DNA of 64,000 bases from Borrelia sp. RT5S (lineage in GTDB: Bacteria > Spirochaetota > Spirochaetia > Borreliales > Borreliaceae), in NCBI RefSeq assembly GCF_021165755.1, contig NZ_CP088936.1, positions 62,001 through 126,000 of the forward strand, given 5' to 3'. This document shows positions 50,201 through 60,196 of the stretch, one piece after another; the first letter of the stretch is position 1; the number at the start of each line of letters is the position of its first letter. The position numbers and the translations under genes are program-made. Below the pieces are notes generated by a model, which was given only the letters and a program-made list of their open reading frames with translations, ran no database searches and was not told the DNA's origin.

Positions 50201-50695
50201 CTAAATTTCCTTTTCGACCTTCTTAACTTTCTTAATATTACTCTTCTGCTCTTCTTTTTTTATCTCAACCTTAATAGTAGAACTAATTCCCTCATAAAGC
50301 TTAATATTCACCTCATAGAGCCCAAAAGTTTTTAACATACCATGATGTATATCTATTTTTCTTCTCTCAATTTCAAATCCAAGCTTTAAAAGTTCATCAA
50401 CAATATTTGAGCTATTAATGCTATGGAATAATTTTCCTCCCTCACTAGACTGCATCACAAACTCTAACTTAACAACATCAAGTTTCTCCTTAAGCTCAAG
50501 AGCCGCCCTTTTCTTCGTCTCCTGTCTCCTAAGTATCGCCCTTTTCTTTTGACTAAAAATATCAATGTTATGCTTATTTGAAAAAACAGCGAACCCCTTA
50601 GGCAATAAATAATTCCTTGCAAAACCGTCCTTCACATCAACAGTATCACCTTCTTTACCAAGATTGACAAAATCTTCCTTCAAAATTACTTTCAT
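50201..50695 (-). CDS. rplI: Ribosomal protein L9
   Basis: A 164-residue 50S protein. The N-terminal rRNA-binding domain shows the L9 signature ([13 protein letters not shown]), followed by the long connecting helix (about 40-75) and a C-terminal domain. The last 20 residues are a lysine-rich tail ([19 protein letters not shown]), which makes it longer than the E. coli protein (149). It corresponds to BB0112. Confidence 0.96.
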   Translation of the reverse strand: MKVILKEDFVNLGKEGDTVDVKDGFARNYLLPKGFAVFSNKHNIDIFSQKKRAILRRQETKKRAALELKEKLDVVKLEFVMQSSEGGKLFHSINSSNIVDELLKLGFEIERRKIDIHHGMLKTFGLYEVNIKLYEGISSTIKVEIKKEEQKSNIKKVKKVEKEI

Positions 50696-50715
50696 AATCT
50701 CTCCTCAACCGCCCA

Positions 50716-51006
50716 CTATCTCTTCACAAAGGGGAGCAATGCCATATACCTAGCCTTTTTAATCTCTAATGCAAGGCGCCTCTGATGCTTAGCAGATGTG
50801 CCCGTAATCCTTCTAGGCAGTATCTTACCCTGTTCCGTAATAAATTTCCTAAGGAAATCAAATTCTTTAAAATCTGGAACTCTGTCCATATCGCAAAACT
50901 TACATGTTTTTTTCTTAAAAAACCTAAAATTAGGATTCTTCTTAAAACCATCCTGATGTCCATCAGACCTCGAATCTCTCTGATGAAATTCTCTATCCTT
51001 ATACAT
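50716..51006 (-). CDS. rpsR: Ribosomal protein S18
   Basis: A 96-residue 30S protein that pairs with S6. The core ([20 protein letters not shown] and [19 protein letters not shown]) is typical. A charged N-terminal extension includes [10 protein letters not shown], a CxxC pair that may bind zinc. It lies 11 nt after ssb. It corresponds to BB0113. Confidence 0.95.
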   Translation of the reverse strand: MYKDREFHQRDSRSDGHQDGFKKNPNFRFFKKKTCKFCDMDRVPDFKEFDFLRKFITEQGKILPRRITGTSAKHQRRLALEIKKARYMALLPFVKR

Positions 51007-51017
51007 AACTTATCCCC

Positions 51018-51455
51018 CTAAAAAGGTATATCTTCGTTAAAACTGTCATCAAAGTCAATATCCTTAAATGTATCTGTCTTCTTATATCCTTCAAACCCAG
51101 AACTACCAGTACTCTGAGTAGTAGTTGATGCTCCAAACATCTGAAGCTCATCTACTAAAACACTAATCTTACTTCTTTTATCTCCAGTGTTTCTGTCCTG
51201 CCAACTCTCATATTTCAAAGAACCACTTACCACGACCTGCTTCCCCTTCTTAAGAAAAGCACTAAGACTTTCTGCCCTCTTTGAAAATACAACACACTCA
51301 AAAAACTGAGCATGATCAATCCATTCATCATTTTTCTTCATCCTTCTGTTATTAGCCAAACCAAACTTAAGAATAGCCATACCAGTCTCGGTATATGTAA
51401 GCTCAGAATCCCTAGTAAGCCTGCCAGACAACACTAACGAATTAATATCTGCCAT
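51018..51455 (-). CDS. ssb: Single-stranded DNA-binding protein
   Basis: A 145-residue SSB. An OB fold covers about 1-108 (LVLSGRLTRDSELTYTETG). A short Gly/Ser/Thr-rich linker follows, then the acidic C-terminal tail DFDDSFNEDIPF that docks replication and repair partners. It is placed between rpsF and rpsR with almost no gap. It corresponds to BB0114. Confidence 0.95.
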   Translation of the reverse strand: MADINSLVLSGRLTRDSELTYTETGMAILKFGLANNRRMKKNDEWIDHAQFFECVVFSKRAESLSAFLKKGKQVVVSGSLKYESWQDRNTGDKRSKISVLVDELQMFGASTTTQSTGSSGFEGYKKTDTFKDIDFDDSFNEDIPF

Positions 51456-51848
51456 CTAAACTTCCTCAACATCGGCAACACAGGAATTAGTACTAGTTCC
51501 TGCCATCTCCTTTTCCCTATTATCCCTAAAATTCTTTCTCTTAAATTTCCTAGCGTTAATCTTTTTATTAGCCTTAATCAAAATCATGTATCTTAACAAA
51601 TTTTTAACAAGCTTTAATTGAACTTCAAGTTCTCTTAAATTATCACCCTCCATTTTAAATTCCATTATCTCATACCTACCACGATCCTGCTTTTTAATGG
51701 GATACTCCAACGTCCTCTCCCCAAGAGAACTTTCAACAACATCACTAGCACCGAAAGCCATCAATTGTTTACGCACTTCCTCCAAGGCTGCCTTGTATTC
51801 GAGCTCTTCACTCCTAAACAAAAAGCAAGACTCATACTTTCTTATCAT
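51456..51848 (-). CDS. rpsF: Ribosomal protein S6
   Basis: A 130-residue 30S protein. The S6 fold is clear: RKYESCFLFRSEELEYKAAL, a helix, then ERTLEYPIKKQDRGRYEIMEF and LVKNLLRYMILI. An aaggag site precedes the ATG. It is first in the cluster with ssb, rpsR, rplI and dnaB, has a strong promoter upstream and may be regulated by the leader hairpin. It corresponds to BB0115. Confidence 0.95.
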   Translation of the reverse strand: MIRKYESCFLFRSEELEYKAALEEVRKQLMAFGASDVVESSLGERTLEYPIKKQDRGRYEIMEFKMEGDNLRELEVQLKLVKNLLRYMILIKANKKINARKFKRKNFRDNREKEMAGTSTNSCVADVEEV

Positions 51849-51861
51849 CCTAACTCCTTAT

Positions 51862-51894
51862 GGTCTCATTCGCACCACAAATCCCCTGAGGACC
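51862..51894 (-). promoter_or_regulatory. Leader hairpin before rpsF, possible S6:S18 control element
   Basis: On the minus strand GGTC-C-TCA (51894-51887) pairs with TGA-GACC (51868-51862), enclosing 18 nt and ending about 13 nt before the rpsF ATG. Many bacteria have an S6:S18-binding leader at this place. I do not see a clear conserved CCG bulge inside this stem, so the assignment is tentative. Confidence 0.3.
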
Positions 51895-51915
51895 TGCGGC
51901 AAAGGTTACCTAAGT

Positions 51916-51944
51916 AGTATATAAAAGTGTCTAAAATTTTTCAA
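51916..51944 (-). promoter_or_regulatory. Promoter of the rpsF-ssb-rpsR-rplI-dnaB cluster
   Basis: TTGAAA (51944-51939), exactly 17 nt, then TATACT (51921-51916) on the minus strand. The predicted start near 51909 gives a leader of about 60 nt. Confidence 0.75.
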
Positions 51945-52141
51945 TATCGAGCGAAACCCTTTTAAAATAAATCTCCCAAAACAACCAACCTCCCCTCCCC
52001 ATTCTTCATTAAATTTTCTAAACAAACTACAACCCGAGACACCTCTCCCCGAACACCCCCCGCTTTTTCAAGCCTTTAAAACAAAATTAAAAAGAGATTA
52101 TGTCATATCTCAACAGTTTAACTGCATCCAACCCAAAGATT

Positions 52142-53836
52142 CTACTCATTCTCTTCTTCTTTAGTAAGCTTATATTGCTTTCCTGTCTGCCCTTTCTTCT
52201 CAAGCTTGTCATCTTCCTTCATTTCCATATAGGCTTTAATTCCTTGTTTCACATGATCAGATGCAACAACAACACTAGATCTGAAAAGCTTCCTAGGGGA
52301 ATAATTTTCAATAGCTTGTTTTATATAATAAACATGAGTTCCATAAGAAATTCTAATTGTATTACCATTCGCAATAACGTTTAAAGCCCCTGTTTCATTA
52401 AGTAAATCGCAAGACACAAGTTCGGGACTAAACACCACAAATCTTAGATCCGTTGACACAATATCAAACTCCCGTATATTATCAAGACCCCCTAACCCTT
52501 GCACCATAAGGTGTGCCACTCCAATTCCTTCGACTTTCCCCTCATTGCCCCCAAAAAATGGTTCGTCAACACCAAAAATCTGAAAATCAAAATAATTATA
52601 AAGCCACTTAAAAGTAAAATAATACAAACCGAAAAAGGCAAACCCCAAGGGCAATGCATAAATCCAATTTGTCTTATCGTGCCCCTGCAATACCCCAAAC
52701 ATGCAGAAGTCAAAAAATCCAGTAGAAAACGTGGCCCCAATAGCAATACCAAAAACATTGGCAATCAATAAAGCAAGCCCTGTATAAATAGCATGCACAA
52801 AGTAAAGCAAAGGTGCCGTAAAAACAAATAAAAACTCTAAAGGTTCTGTAATTCCCATTAGAAAGGCAGTAAGAGCACCTGAGAAGAGAATAGAAGAGAC
52901 CTTGCTATTTTCTTCACAAATAATCCCCTTATAAACTCCAAGAGCAGCTCCAGGCAGCCCAAACATAATAGAAAGATAGAATCCACCGCTATATCTGGCA
53001 ATACCTGAATAAAATTTGGCAAGCTGTGGGTCGGACAACTGAGCATGAAATATATTTTGAATACCACCAACCGCTTGGCCATTAATCATTTCTGTTCCCC
53101 CTAAAGAAGTGAAATTAAAAGGAAATGTAAGAATAGAATGAAGCCCTAAAGGGACTAATATCCTGTTTAACACCCCATACAGGAAACTACCAAAATAATC
53201 AAACCTAGAAATAAGAAGCCCACAAGAAGTAATTATCTCATCAAGATTTGGCCAAACCAAAGAGAATATCATTCCTAAAAAAATACAAAAAGGAAACACC
53301 AACACGGGAACAAACCTGGGACCAGAAAAAAAACTAAAAGGCAATGGCAACTTAATCCCACAAAATCTATTGTGTAGATATCCAACTAAAAGCCCAACCG
53401 ATAAAGAACCAAAAACACCCGTATTTAAAGTTTGAATACCAAGGAAATTGACTTGCCCGATGGAAGACATCAAGCCGGGCTCAGCAAGCTCTGAAAACAT
53501 ATCAAGAAAATAATTCCCAGTCACATTGAAAAGCAAATATCCAACAACCGCCGAAAGCGCAGCAGGACCCTTTTGGACTCTTGCTACTCCAACAGCAATA
53601 CCCACAACAAGCAACAATGGAATATTTAAGGTAATAATATTACCCGCAACCCTCATAAGGCCTAAAGCACCTTGCAAAACAACATTATCGATATAAATCA
53701 AACTAGAAGGATTCGACATCGCAGACCCAATCCCTAGCATCAAACAAGAAATCGGTAAAATAGAAATTGGCAAACTTATTGCACTTGCAAACTTCTGTAG
53801 CTTTGCAAACCCAAGCACTCTTAAAAAATTTATCAC
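52142..53836 (-). CDS. PTS sugar permease IIC-IIB, glucose/maltose family, atypical IIB
   Basis: A sugar-specific PTS permease. The start is GTG 53836 (564 residues), 6 nt after agagg; the longer frame to 53890 would include the upstream region. The IIC part (about 1-400) has about ten membrane segments, with LPISILPISCLMLGIGSAMS and GITEPLEFLF typical of the glucose superfamily. The IIB part (about 440-515) has the expected fold (GGLDNIREFD ... THVYYIKQAIENY), but the phosphorylated cysteine of the D-A-C-I-T-R-L-R motif is replaced: D458-I-V460-S-T-D-L-R465. No IIA domain is fused. It corresponds to BB0116 (malX-1). Confidence 0.85.
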   Translation of the reverse strand: MINFLRVLGFAKLQKFASAISLPISILPISCLMLGIGSAMSNPSSLIYIDNVVLQGALGLMRVAGNIITLNIPLLLVVGIAVGVARVQKGPAALSAVVGYLLFNVTGNYFLDMFSELAEPGLMSSIGQVNFLGIQTLNTGVFGSLSVGLLVGYLHNRFCGIKLPLPFSFFSGPRFVPVLVFPFCIFLGMIFSLVWPNLDEIITSCGLLISRFDYFGSFLYGVLNRILVPLGLHSILTFPFNFTSLGGTEMINGQAVGGIQNIFHAQLSDPQLAKFYSGIARYSGGFYLSIMFGLPGAALGVYKGIICEENSKVSSILFSGALTAFLMGITEPLEFLFVFTAPLLYFVHAIYTGLALLIANVFGIAIGATFSTGFFDFCMFGVLQGHDKTNWIYALPLGFAFFGLYYFTFKWLYNYFDFQIFGVDEPFFGGNEGKVEGIGVAHLMVQGLGGLDNIREFDIVSTDLRFVVFSPELVSCDLLNETGALNVIANGNTIRISYGTHVYYIKQAIENYSPRKLFRSSVVVASDHVKQGIKAYMEMKEDDKLEKKGQTGKQYKLTKEEENE

Positions 53837-53952
53837 TCCCTTCCTCTCCACTTGAAAACTTAAAGTAGTAATTGTATAACTTTTTTCCAAATTTGAGAAG
53901 GAAATTGTGTGCTAGAGGTAAACTTAATCTTATCCTAACCGAAACTTGCATG

Positions 53953-53982
53953 TTGATTTCCTGTTATTACTTGAATTATAAT
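53953..53982 (+). promoter_or_regulatory. Promoter of the haemolysin III gene
   Basis: TTGATT (53953-53958), 18 nt, then TATAAT (53977-53982). The predicted start near 53989 lies inside the 5' extension of the open frame, which supports ATG 54052 as the true start. Confidence 0.65.
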
Positions 53983-54051
53983 TTTTTTGCATTAATAATG
54001 CTGGTGGGGACGGGTTTAAATTTACAAAGAGTCGGAATAGAGGGTAGGTTT

Positions 54052-54741
54052 ATGTTTCTGAAGAACGAAGGCCATGGGCCTTGTGTGTGTCAGGTACCTA
54101 GAAATGAGTTGTTTAGTGCGTTGTCCCACTTGTTTGGGGTTGTTTTGTCAATAATAGGGAGTACCGTCCTTATTACTCTGTCGGTTGCTTCAAGAAAGCA
54201 GTTTCATGCGCTGATATTTTTTGCTTATGGCCTTTCGATGATATTGCTGTACACAATGAGCACTTTTTACCATATTTGCCTGAAAGGAAGTAGGGTAAAG
54301 AAAATATTTAGGAAGCTTGACCATATTTCCATATTTTTATTAATAGCGGGTACTTATACTCCACCTTGCCTAATTCTCATACCCAATATTTATGGAAAGA
54401 TGATTCTTTCGACTGTTTGGGGCCTTGCCATCCTAGGGATTATCTTTAAATCGGTGTACGTGAACAGTCCTGGCTGGGTTAATGGACTAATATTCATACT
54501 TATGGGGTGGCTGATTGTGTTTGGGATTAAGTTTATTTATAATGCCCTCCCTTTAAGAGGATTTTTGTGGCTGGTGCTAGGAGGGGTTCTTTACACAATA
54601 GGAGGCGTGGTGTATGCGATAAGTAAAAAATTCAATCCCATAGTAAGTATGAGGGTGCATGACGTTTTCCATATTCTAATATTGATGGCTTCTTTCTCCC
54701 ACTTTTGGTTCATGCTAAACTATGTATTGCCTGTAGATTAA
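54052..54741 (+). CDS. Haemolysin III / PAQR-family membrane protein
   Basis: A seven-helix membrane protein of the HlyIII/PAQR family. I choose ATG 54052 (229 residues), because the promoter lies downstream of the frame's first ATG and because family members begin just before [15 protein letters not shown]. Family motifs: the first-helix [20 protein letters not shown], and the C-terminal [16 protein letters not shown], whose histidines form the zinc site in PAQR proteins. Haemolytic activity is not shown by sequence. It ends 2 nt from the convergent rseP. It corresponds to BB0117. Confidence 0.85.
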   Translation: MFLKNEGHGPCVCQVPRNELFSALSHLFGVVLSIIGSTVLITLSVASRKQFHALIFFAYGLSMILLYTMSTFYHICLKGSRVKKIFRKLDHISIFLLIAGTYTPPCLILIPNIYGKMILSTVWGLAILGIIFKSVYVNSPGWVNGLIFILMGWLIVFGIKFIYNALPLRGFLWLVLGGVLYTIGGVVYAISKKFNPIVSMRVHDVFHILILMASFSHFWFMLNYVLPVD

Positions 54742-54743
54742 AT

Positions 54744-56030
54744 CTATCTTAGAATGTTGCTTAAATCATTAGAGAGTCCCAGAATAAGGAGTCCCAATAC
54801 TAGAAAAATACCGACGCTGTAAAGGCGGTAAATGGATTTCGCTTTAAATCTCCTTCCACGCAAGATCTCGATCAAACTGATAAAGATTTGCCCCCCGTCA
54901 AATATTGGAATTATAACAAAGAATAGGTTCATACCAGCAACTAGCAAATTAAAAACGGCAATGGTATTAAGCCAATACAAGACCCCAAAGGCAGAAGAAC
55001 TAGAAAGAACACTAATAACCCCAACGGGACCCACAACGTTTTTAAAGTTTTTTTTAAAATTCGTTAACAAATCAAAAATAGAATACAGAATGTTACTTAA
55101 AATATCCAAAACTTTATTAAAAGAATTTACAATAGCAATCCCTAAATTGTCTGCCCTAACCAATCTTTCCAAGCGAGGCAAAAAATAAACACCTAAAATT
55201 TTATTCGTATCTTGAAATACCAATTTTGAAGTTAAAATTTCTCCATTTCTATCGTATTTAATCTCTGCTACATCAACATCGAGATTCATAATGCAATCTT
55301 GCAACTGCTTGTTATTATTTAAAATAACATTATTGATGCTTACTATCCTATCATTCTGCCTAATACCTGCAACTTCTGCTGGAGAATTTGGTTCAACTTT
55401 AGAAATAATAAGGTCCACCCAAGGAGCAATTTCCTTGAGAAATTTTTCTAAATTTAGATGCTCTTCGAAATCAATTTTCTCATTGTCTCTTAAAACTGTG
55501 AAAGCTGTTTTGGATTCCTCCACAGGAAGAACTTTCTTTAAATCGGAAAAAGAACCTACATCCTTTTTATTAACACTTAAGATAATATCTCCATCTCTAA
55601 ATTCACTCAAACCATTATTACTTAAAACGGTTATTTTGCTAGGATAATCAAGAGATATAACTCCTATAGTATCTATTACAATAAAAATAATGAATGCCAA
55701 AATCAAATTAAAAAGAGGGCCTGCTAAATATATTAATATTCTCTTAAAATTGGAGATCCCAAAAAGAGAATCCCTGTCTGCTTCAATTTGCCTATTTAAT
55801 TTAAGCTCATTTTCCAAATGCTCAGCTCCTTTAAGCTTGCAATACCCCCCCAAAAAAATCGGGGAAAATCTATATTCCGTATCCCTTACCTTAAATTTAA
55901 AAATGCTAGGACCTATTCCAATAGAAAAAACTTCAACCTTAACCTTAAAAAGCTTTGCAAATAAAAAATGACCTAACTCATGGATGAATATTATTAAGGT
56001 AAAACCCACAATACTAAGCAAAATATGCAT
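54744..56030 (-). CDS. rseP: Site-2 zinc metalloprotease RseP
   Basis: A 428-residue intramembrane protease. The zinc motif FIHELGHFL is in the first membrane segment, and the second metal motif lies in IIPIFDGGQIF near the C-terminus. Two PDZ-like regions lie between (about 110-190 and 195-275). It cleaves membrane-bound substrates such as anti-sigma factors or signal-peptide remnants; no partner is seen here. An aggag site lies 6 nt before the ATG. It is 17 nt from cdsA. It corresponds to BB0118. Confidence 0.93.
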   Translation of the reverse strand: MHILLSIVGFTLIIFIHELGHFLFAKLFKVKVEVFSIGIGPSIFKFKVRDTEYRFSPIFLGGYCKLKGAEHLENELKLNRQIEADRDSLFGISNFKRILIYLAGPLFNLILAFIIFIVIDTIGVISLDYPSKITVLSNNGLSEFRDGDIILSVNKKDVGSFSDLKKVLPVEESKTAFTVLRDNEKIDFEEHLNLEKFLKEIAPWVDLIISKVEPNSPAEVAGIRQNDRIVSINNVILNNNKQLQDCIMNLDVDVAEIKYDRNGEILTSKLVFQDTNKILGVYFLPRLERLVRADNLGIAIVNSFNKVLDILSNILYSIFDLLTNFKKNFKNVVGPVGVISVLSSSSAFGVLYWLNTIAVFNLLVAGMNLFFVIIPIFDGGQIFISLIEILRGRRFKAKSIYRLYSVGIFLVLGLLILGLSNDLSNILR

Positions 56031-56047
56031 AAATCTCTCCTAACACT

Positions 56048-56911
56048 TTATGATAGACACAAATAAAATATGGGACCTGCTAAAAGAAATGAATCAATTG
56101 AGTCAAGAGCACCTCCTCTGCCAGGAATAATATTTCCAGAATCCTTAACCGATGCACTACGTTTAAGCCCAGATTCAAATAGATCACCAACAATAGTAAA
56201 AAATCCCATTAAAATACCAAAAATTACAGCTTCTCCATAGGTTAAATTTATAACTCCCAAAAATACTACAACTAACGCAACAAGAACGGAAAATAATATT
56301 CCACCCAAAAATCCCATTATCGTTTTATTGGGACTAATAATAGTAGGCCTATAGCTATTCTTTCCCAAAAAGTAACCAACGAGATAGGCAAAAGTATCAT
56401 TACCACTCACCATAGAGAAAAGTATTAGCAAAAGAACAGGAGCTTTTGGTAAAGTAGTAATAGCAACAATAAATGAAATTAAAATACCGGGATATATAAG
56501 TATAAAAACTATTGAAGTAGCCTGCGATAGAAAATTGACAATTTCATGTTCCTTAATGAAAGCCAAACTAACGATCCAGTTGCTAAAAATCAAAGTTATT
56601 ACTAAATAAAATATTATATTGATACCTAAATCAAAAATATTAAAGTGTACATATGTTAAAACTGGAGGCGCTATTCCTAAAAAAAATGCTAAAGCGTTTG
56701 AAATAGAAGAAGACTTAACCTTCAGCAAATCATTAACTTCCTTTGCGGAAATCCCACTAAAAATAAAAATTAAAATATTGATAAATAAATAATCTTTGAA
56801 CTCTAAAAATATTAAAAACAAAACCAAGGGCACAAAAAATAAAAATGTCCCAAGTCGCTTAATGAAAGCCAACCTTTTAGACTTAAGTTCATACAAATTT
56901 CTATCTCCCAA
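56048..56911 (-). CDS. cdsA: Phosphatidate cytidylyltransferase
   Basis: A 287-residue membrane enzyme making CDP-diacylglycerol for phospholipids. It has about eight membrane segments. The C-terminal signature is seen as [20 protein letters not shown] then [17 protein letters not shown]; the usual PGHGG and DRxDS residues appear as PGRGG and DSIDS. It overlaps uppS by 11 nt, as in the common uppS-cdsA pair. It corresponds to BB0119. Confidence 0.92.
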   Translation of the reverse strand: MGDRNLYELKSKRLAFIKRLGTFLFFVPLVLFLIFLEFKDYLFINILIFIFSGISAKEVNDLLKVKSSSISNALAFFLGIAPPVLTYVHFNIFDLGINIIFYLVITLIFSNWIVSLAFIKEHEIVNFLSQATSIVFILIYPGILISFIVAITTLPKAPVLLLILFSMVSGNDTFAYLVGYFLGKNSYRPTIISPNKTIMGFLGGILFSVLVALVVVFLGVINLTYGEAVIFGILMGFFTIVGDLFESGLKRSASVKDSGNIIPGRGGALDSIDSFLLAGPIFYLCLS

Positions 56912-57593
56912 AATTTCTTTTCCTTTTTCTAAAGCACCTTAAGTCCTCATTATAAAGAGAAATAGAATATTCTGGCCATAAAATATTTGAAAAAATAAAT
57001 TCGCAATAAGCAACTTTCCACAAAAGAAAATTACTTACCCTCATCTCCCCTCCCGTACGTATTAAAAGATCAAGTTCACGAAGCTCCGGATTGTCTAAAA
57101 ATCTTGCAAATTCAATCTCACTTAAAGAATCGTATTTTAAATCACTCTTCAGGATTTTCCTAACTGCCCTAACTATTTCATTTCGACCACCATAATTAAT
57201 GGCTAAATTTAAAACAAGTCCACCAAAATTTTTAGTAAAATCAACAGCAGCAACAATCGCTTCTCTTACTTTTCTTTCCAAAGCCCCAATATCCCCAGAA
57301 ACTACTATCTTTATGCTATTTTCACTATAAAAAGCAAACTCAGATTTTAAGTAATTAGCAATCAAAAACATCAAATATTCTACCTCACTCTTATCTCTGT
57401 TCCAGTTTTCTGTAGAAAATACATAAAGGGACAAACATTTTATGCCTATTTTACTAGAATGTTGAACTATGTCCCTAGCTCTCCTCAAGCCTTCTTGATA
57501 CCCCTCAAGTAAAGAAACGCCCCTCTTTAAAGTCCACCTCCTATTACCATCCATTATGATGCCAACATGCATAGGAAGAGAATGTCTATTCAT
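56901..57593 (-). CDS. uppS: Undecaprenyl diphosphate synthase
   Basis: A 230-residue cis-prenyltransferase that makes the lipid carrier for peptidoglycan. Motifs: [23 protein letters not shown], and [19 protein letters not shown] at the C-terminal side (usual RTSGExRLSNF). It sits 4 nt after frr and overlaps cdsA. Its substrate would come from the mevalonate route that starts with the thiolase in this window (inference). It corresponds to BB0120. Confidence 0.94.
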   Translation of the reverse strand: MNRHSLPMHVGIIMDGNRRWTLKRGVSLLEGYQEGLRRARDIVQHSSKIGIKCLSLYVFSTENWNRDKSEVEYLMFLIANYLKSEFAFYSENSIKIVVSGDIGALERKVREAIVAAVDFTKNFGGLVLNLAINYGGRNEIVRAVRKILKSDLKYDSLSEIEFARFLDNPELRELDLLIRTGGEMRVSNFLLWKVAYCEFIFSNILWPEYSISLYNEDLRCFRKRKRNFGR

Positions 57594-57597
57594 AAAT

Positions 57598-58152
57598 TTA
57601 AACTTCCATGATCTCTTTTGTTTTTAAATCCAAAATTTCATCTATTTTCTTAATATAAGAATTAGTACCCTTCTGTACATCGTCTAAAATCCGACGTAAA
57701 TCATCTTCCGTAATCTCAGAATCCTTTTCCTGGTTCTTCGCTCTACCATTTAACTCCTGCCTAATATTCCTAGCCATAACTTTGTGTTCCTCAGCGATCC
57801 TTTTTGCCTGTTTAGCCACCTCTTTACGCCTTTCAACAGTCAATGCAGGTACTTTAATCCTAAGTACTGATCCATCGCTTGAAGGATTCATAGAAAGATC
57901 TGAGTTAAGTATAGCCTGTTCTATTTTACCCAATAACGTCTTATCCCAAGGTTGAATTACAACAAGCCTTGCCTCTGGAATACTAATATTGGCAACCCTG
58001 GTTAAAGGAGTTTTTTCCCCATAATAATCAACTAGTATCCTATCAAAGAGAACACTACTCACCCTACCTGTTCTTAAGGATTTATACTCACCCTCAAGAG
58101 ACAAAAGAACTTTATACATCTTTTCATCCAATAAAGCCTTATACTCCTCCAC
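57598..58152 (-). CDS. frr: Ribosome recycling factor
   Basis: A 184-residue RRF, which with EF-G splits the post-termination ribosome. The three-helix bundle and central domain are clear: [41 protein letters not shown] and [21 protein letters not shown] (in part). Part of the rpsB-tsf-frr-uppS-cdsA-rseP order common in bacteria. It corresponds to BB0121. Confidence 0.96.
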   Translation of the reverse strand: MEEYKALLDEKMYKVLLSLEGEYKSLRTGRVSSVLFDRILVDYYGEKTPLTRVANISIPEARLVVIQPWDKTLLGKIEQAILNSDLSMNPSSDGSVLRIKVPALTVERRKEVAKQAKRIAEEHKVMARNIRQELNGRAKNQEKDSEITEDDLRRILDDVQKGTNSYIKKIDEILDLKTKEIMEV

Positions 58153-58190
58153 TAAAGCCTCCTTAAAATTGAAAGGAAAATATCAAATTA

Positions 58191-59027
58191 TTACCCAACA
58201 CATATACACTTAAAATCTATCACCTCTATCTTGCTTAGAATTAACCTTGAGATCTCTTCAAGCTTTTCTTTAACAGTAAATTTATCGTCCTTTACAAACC
58301 CCTGCTCTAAAAGAGCAATCTCCCCTAAATGCTTTTTAAGCTTCCCGGCCACAGTCCCCTTAACTATACTTTCAGCCTTTCCACTACTTTCCATTTGCTT
58401 AGTAAACACCTCTTCCTGTTCCCTAACGTAATCAGGACAAATATGATCAACACTTAAATAAAGCGGAGCAAAAGCTGCAACATGTAAAGCCAAATCCATC
58501 GCAAGACCATTCAGTCTCTCATCCTCTACCTTAGAAGCATCATCAACCCTTAATTTAACAAATACTCCTATTTTAGCCTGTTCCCCGTGAAGATAATTCT
58601 TAACAAGTTCATTGGATGAAATATCTGTAATAAAAATCTTCTTTACCTGAATATTTTCCTTTATCGTAGCCGCTAAATTCTTAATTCCATTTTCTTGTTC
58701 TTCATCTAAAGAATCTCTACCATTCTCAACTAGTTCTTTTACCAAAGAATTCCCAAAAGCCACAAAATCACTATTCATAGCAACAAAATCCGTTTCACAT
58801 GAAATAAGCAAAAGACCCACTCTCTCTTTGTTTGCATAGGAAAACACGCGTCCCTCTTTAGCGTCTCTATCACTTCTCTTATCAGCCGACGCAATCCCCA
58901 TCTCTTTAAGTTTTTTCCTAGCCAGTTCAAAATCACCACTAGCAAGCTCTAAAGCTTTCTTACAATCACCAAATCCAGCTCCAGTTGCATCCCTAAGTTT
59001 TTTTACCTCTTGAGGACTAATACCCAT
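58191..59027 (-). CDS. tsf: Translation elongation factor Ts
   Basis: A 278-residue guanine-exchange factor for EF-Tu. The N-terminal UBA-like domain ends with the signature [19 protein letters not shown]; the core contains [10 protein letters not shown], and the C-terminal part carries [14 protein letters not shown]. It lies 12 nt after rpsB. It corresponds to BB0122. Confidence 0.96.
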   Translation of the reverse strand: MGISPQEVKKLRDATGAGFGDCKKALELASGDFELARKKLKEMGIASADKRSDRDAKEGRVFSYANKERVGLLLISCETDFVAMNSDFVAFGNSLVKELVENGRDSLDEEQENGIKNLAATIKENIQVKKIFITDISSNELVKNYLHGEQAKIGVFVKLRVDDASKVEDERLNGLAMDLALHVAAFAPLYLSVDHICPDYVREQEEVFTKQMESSGKAESIVKGTVAGKLKKHLGEIALLEQGFVKDDKFTVKEKLEEISRLILSKIEVIDFKCICVG

Positions 59028-59039
59028 ACCATTCTCCTT

Positions 59040-59813
59040 CTACTCTTTTAATTCTTTCTCATTATCATTCTTAACTTCAATTTCATTTACTAAGTCTTCC
59101 TCGTTCAAATTCTCAACTATTTGAATCCCAACTTCCTTGTCACTCTCAAGGATGGCATCAGATATAATTTTGGTAAATAAAGCAACAGAACGAATCGCGT
59201 CATCATTCCCAGGTATCGGACAGTCAATGACATCTGGATTACAATTTGTATCAACTACTGAAATAATAGGAATACCAAGATTCCTCGCTTCGTTAATAAC
59301 TATTTGCTCCCGTTTAGGATCAATAATAAAAACCGCACCCGGAAGATCCTCCATATCCTTGATTCCCGTCAAATTCTTAGCCAGTTTCAACTTCTCACGA
59401 TTAAGCTGAGAAACTTCCTTTTTGCTAATCATATCAAAAGTCCCATCAACTTCCATCTTCTCCAATTTTTTTAACTTTTGAACCGATTTCCTTATAGTAT
59501 TAAAGTTTGAAAGCATACCCCCAAGCCACCTATTATTCACATAAGGCATATCACTTCTTTTAGCCTCTTGTTCAATTATTTCGCTTGCCTGTTTCTTAGT
59601 CCCAACAAACAATACCTTTTTACCGCTCTTGACTACACTCTGAACAAGCTCGTAAGAATCCTTAATTCCTTGCAAAGTTTTTTGTAAATCCAAAATATGT
59701 ATTTCATTCCTCTCAGAAAAGATAAACCTCTTCATCCTTGGATCAAGCCTCTTCACCTGGTGCCCAAAATGAACTCCAGCTTCCAAAAGACTCTTCATAG
59801 TAATAACTGCCAA
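59040..59813 (-). CDS. rpsB: Ribosomal protein S2
   Basis: A 257-residue 30S protein. The start is TTG 59813 with aggggg 5 nt before it. Signatures: [29 protein letters not shown] and [10 protein letters not shown]. It ends with a charged tail. It heads the run to rseP, with a promoter about 100 nt upstream. It corresponds to BB0123. Confidence 0.96.
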   Translation of the reverse strand: MAVITMKSLLEAGVHFGHQVKRLDPRMKRFIFSERNEIHILDLQKTLQGIKDSYELVQSVVKSGKKVLFVGTKKQASEIIEQEAKRSDMPYVNNRWLGGMLSNFNTIRKSVQKLKKLEKMEVDGTFDMISKKEVSQLNREKLKLAKNLTGIKDMEDLPGAVFIIDPKREQIVINEARNLGIPIISVVDTNCNPDVIDCPIPGNDDAIRSVALFTKIISDAILESDKEVGIQIVENLNEEDLVNEIEVKNDNEKELKE

Positions 59814-59912
59814 AACAACCCCCTAAATCCTTCTCTTTTACTCGCTACACACATAGCGGATGCTACTTATTCTCCAGTAAGAATATCACAAAATAAAACA
59901 ATTGATAAGTAC

Positions 59913-59941
59913 ATTGTATCCAATCAGATTAATAGTGGCAA
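59913..59941 (-). promoter_or_regulatory. Promoter of the rpsB-tsf-frr run
   Basis: TTGCCA (59941-59936), exactly 17 nt, then TACAAT (59918-59913) on the minus strand. The predicted start near 59906 leaves a leader of about 93 nt before the TTG start of rpsB. Confidence 0.7.
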
Positions 59942-60196
59942 ATAACATTTAAATTAGCTCCTTCTCTTTAAGAGTAAAAATAGAAAAACTAGTTCGTATC
60001 TAAACAAGGCTATCATTCCTGCTGTCAAGATAGAGTCATGAGGTCAATGCGATTATTGTACTAAAAGATTCTTTTTTATTTTTCACTACTTAATCGTCCC
60101 TATTTCTTATATTCAACAGCTCTAGCGAGATTAAACGAAAATGTTTTAAAAAACTTTGCTGTAAAAAATCAGAAACAAGGATTCTTGGATCCTTTA
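59942..60196. other. Non-coding remainder of the largest intergenic gap
   Basis: With the rpsB promoter and leader this gap is 383 nt, the longest in the window. I see no open frame, tRNA or strong hairpin in it. The part from about 60070 to 60196 would carry any terminator of the upstream rpsA-side transcript, but no GC-rich stem with a T-run is evident. Confidence 0.5.

Noticed and set aside
53837-53890. 18-codon N-terminal extension of the PTS permease
   Set aside because: GTG 53836 has agagg at 6 nt and gives the usual family N-terminus; the extension from TTG 53890 has no ribosome site.
53872-54051. 60-codon N-terminal extension of the haemolysin III gene
   Set aside because: A TTGATT-18-TATAAT promoter lies inside it, it overlaps the divergent PTS gene, and family members start near 54052.
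59814-60196. tRNA or small RNA gene in the largest gap
   Set aside because: No cloverleaf, T-loop-like TTCGA motif or GC-rich stem could be found; only the rpsB promoter is supported.
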